A DNA stretch of 64,000 nt, taken from positions 1 to 64,000 of the forward strand of contig NZ_DAMCHJ010000008.1 of NCBI RefSeq assembly GCF_032104385.1, read 5' to 3'. Source of the DNA: Tissierella sp032104385 (GTDB lineage Bacteria; Bacillota; Clostridia; Tissierellales; Tissierellaceae). Each line of letters begins with the position of its first letter. Position 1 is the first letter of the stretch. Below the pieces are notes generated by a model. It was not told the DNA's origin and ran no database searches. It worked only from the letters and a program-made list of their open reading frames with translations. A program made the position numbers and the translations under genes. Positions 62,813 through 64,000 of the stretch are shown here, in pieces.

Positions 62813-63916
62813 ATGAATGAGATAATAATAACCACAGCAACTGTTACAGGCATTTCAGCCATATTTGCATTTTTGCTTACTCTTGCCGATAAAACCATAG
62901 GAAATTATGGAGAAGTAAAATTAACTATAAACAATGATAAGGAATATATAGTTAATGGAGGTTCTTCTCTTTTATCCACTTTAATTGAAGAAAAGATTTT
63001 TATCCCCTCTGCTTGTGGGGGGAAGGGAACTTGTGGGTATTGTAAAGTAAAAGTTATTGATGGTGGAGGTCCTGTGTTGCCAACTGAAACTCCTTTTTTA
63101 ACAGAAGATGAGTTGAAAGACAATATTAGACTCTCTTGTCAATGTAAAGTAAAAGAGAATATTAAAATTCAGATACCAGAAGAACTATTTAATGTAAAAG
63201 AATATATTGCAACAGTGGAAGAAATAGAAGATATGACTTCAGTAATCAAAAGATTGAGAATTAGATTACCAGAAGGAGAGGAAATTAAATTTAAACCAGG
63301 TCAGTTTATTCAGCTTAAAGCACCTATTTATGATGGGAATGATGAAGAAGTTTATAGAGCTTATTCTATAGCATCTTCTCCTTCAGATAAGGGATATATT
63401 GAATTGTTTATAGGATATGTGCCTGGTGGTAAATGTACTACCTATGTACACAACCATTTGAAAGTGGGAGATACTGTCCAAATTAATGGACCCTATGGAG
63501 ATTTTTATTTTCATGATGATAATGATAGGGAAGTTATATTAGTTGCAGCTGGAACAGGTATAGCACCTATACTTTCTATACTTAAGCATATGAAAGAATA
63601 TAATATAAATAGAAAAGCAAGATTTTACTTTGGTGCAAAAACCCCAGATGATTTATTCTTACTAGATTATTTTAAGGAACTAGAAGAAGTTCTTTATGAT
63701 TTTAAATTTATTCCTACTTTATCAAGGGTGACTGAGGAGCATAATTGGACTGGAGAAAAAGGTAGGGTAAACAATGCTATAGAAAAATATCTTATGGATT
63801 CTGAAAATAAAGAAGCATATCTTTGTGGGAATCCACCAATGATAGATTCTATGGTAAAATCTCTTGTAAACAAAGGTTTACCGGAAGAATTAATATATTT
63901 TGATAAATTTGATTAA
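62813..63916 (+). CDS. nqrF: Na+-NQR subunit F (NADH dehydrogenase, 2Fe-2S and FAD)
   Basis: 367 residues. One N-terminal helix, a 2Fe-2S domain with SACGGKGTCGYCKVKV and a final Cys in RLSCQCKV, then an FAD domain with YRAYSIASSPSDKG (RxYS) and an NADH domain with LVAAGTGIAPILSILKHM and CGNPPMIDS. It is the NADH-oxidising entry point of Nqr. The presence of NqrF, not RnfB/RnfC, shows the operon is Nqr-type. It is the last gene, 13 bp after nqrE and before a terminator. Confidence 0.94.
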   Translation: MNEIIITTATVTGISAIFAFLLTLADKTIGNYGEVKLTINNDKEYIVNGGSSLLSTLIEEKIFIPSACGGKGTCGYCKVKVIDGGGPVLPTETPFLTEDELKDNIRLSCQCKVKENIKIQIPEELFNVKEYIATVEEIEDMTSVIKRLRIRLPEGEEIKFKPGQFIQLKAPIYDGNDEEVYRAYSIASSPSDKGYIELFIGYVPGGKCTTYVHNHLKVGDTVQINGPYGDFYFHDDNDREVILVAAGTGIAPILSILKHMKEYNINRKARFYFGAKTPDDLFLLDYFKELEEVLYDFKFIPTLSRVTEEHNWTGEKGRVNNAIEKYLMDSENKEAYLCGNPPMIDSMVKSLVNKGLPEELIYFDKFD

Positions 63917-63943
63917 GAGAAATCCATTAGGTTTCTCTTTTTT
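63916..63943 (+). terminator. Terminator of the nqr operon
   Basis: 7-bp stem AGAGAAA with TTTCTCT, 9-nt loop and six Ts. Confidence 0.75.
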
Positions 63944-64000
63944 GTGGACTAATATCGTATATTTTATGATATAATTAAATGTGTATATAAATTATATACA

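Overview
The window is AT-rich DNA from a low-GC Gram-positive anaerobe, most likely an amino-acid-fermenting member of the Clostridia (a Tissierellales-like affiliation is my guess). The indicators are strong Shine-Dalgarno sites, use of ATG/GTG/TTG starts, RNA-based control everywhere (lysine, guanine and TPP riboswitches, two T-boxes), 2-hydroxyacyl-CoA dehydratase-type activator proteins, an Nqr-type sodium pump and an apparent UGA-encoded selenocysteine. Two runs of ten Ns (52582-52591 and 62685-62694) are assembly gaps inside genes.

Layout. 1-6.3 kb: the end of glyA, a lipoprotein, then a sigma-54 activator facing a clear -24/-12 promoter and a formimino-group operon (cyclodeaminase, glutamate formiminotransferase, YjiH-type membrane protein). 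6.3-9.2 kb: a lysine riboswitch and a polar amino acid ABC importer. 10.2-12.2 kb: a guanine riboswitch with a nucleobase permease and a phosphoribosyltransferase. 12.4-14.4 kb: RidA, then a minus-strand ornithine cyclodeaminase-family gene behind a T-box whose specifier reads proline. 14.5-17.7 kb: a YdjI/YdjG/YdjH-like membrane-stress set. 17.7-20.7 kb: TPP riboswitch and thiW-thiD-thiM-thiE, where thiD seems to start at AUA. 20.9-21.2 kb: a MerT-like membrane protein with an in-frame UGA and a bacterial SECIS-like hairpin. 21.5-27.2 kb: thpR, then an isoleucine T-box and a livJHMGF importer. 27.4-30.3 kb: three activase-family proteins. 30.4-33.4 kb: feoAB and a DtxR-type regulator.

33.4-43 kb is a decayed accessory region: truncated acetyltransferase, Fic toxin remnant, hydrolase with an internal deletion, ParA/MinD-like remnant, IS3 remnant, an internally deleted ISL3 element with a perfect 8-bp target duplication, and several lineage-specific membrane or secreted proteins. 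43-64 kb returns to housekeeping order: superoxide dismutase family protein, LysM protein, phosphoesterase, dinB, a MarR-ftsH operon under a 45-bp palindrome, an ECF sigma/anti-sigma set with its own ECF promoter, a membrane MutS-like ATPase, an NSS transporter, a MATE exporter, acyl-ACP thioesterase, mgsA, a cold-shock protein, a parvulin and nqrBCDEF without nqrA.

The genes together suggest a cell living on amino acids and salvaged purines: lysine, branched-chain and probably histidine-derived one-carbon units are taken in or processed, proline is made from ornithine when charged tRNA-Pro falls, and redox energy is conserved by a sodium-pumping NADH dehydrogenase. The observations I rate highest are the selenocysteine MerT homologue, the proline T-box on the ornithine cyclodeaminase gene, and the nqr operon lacking nqrA.
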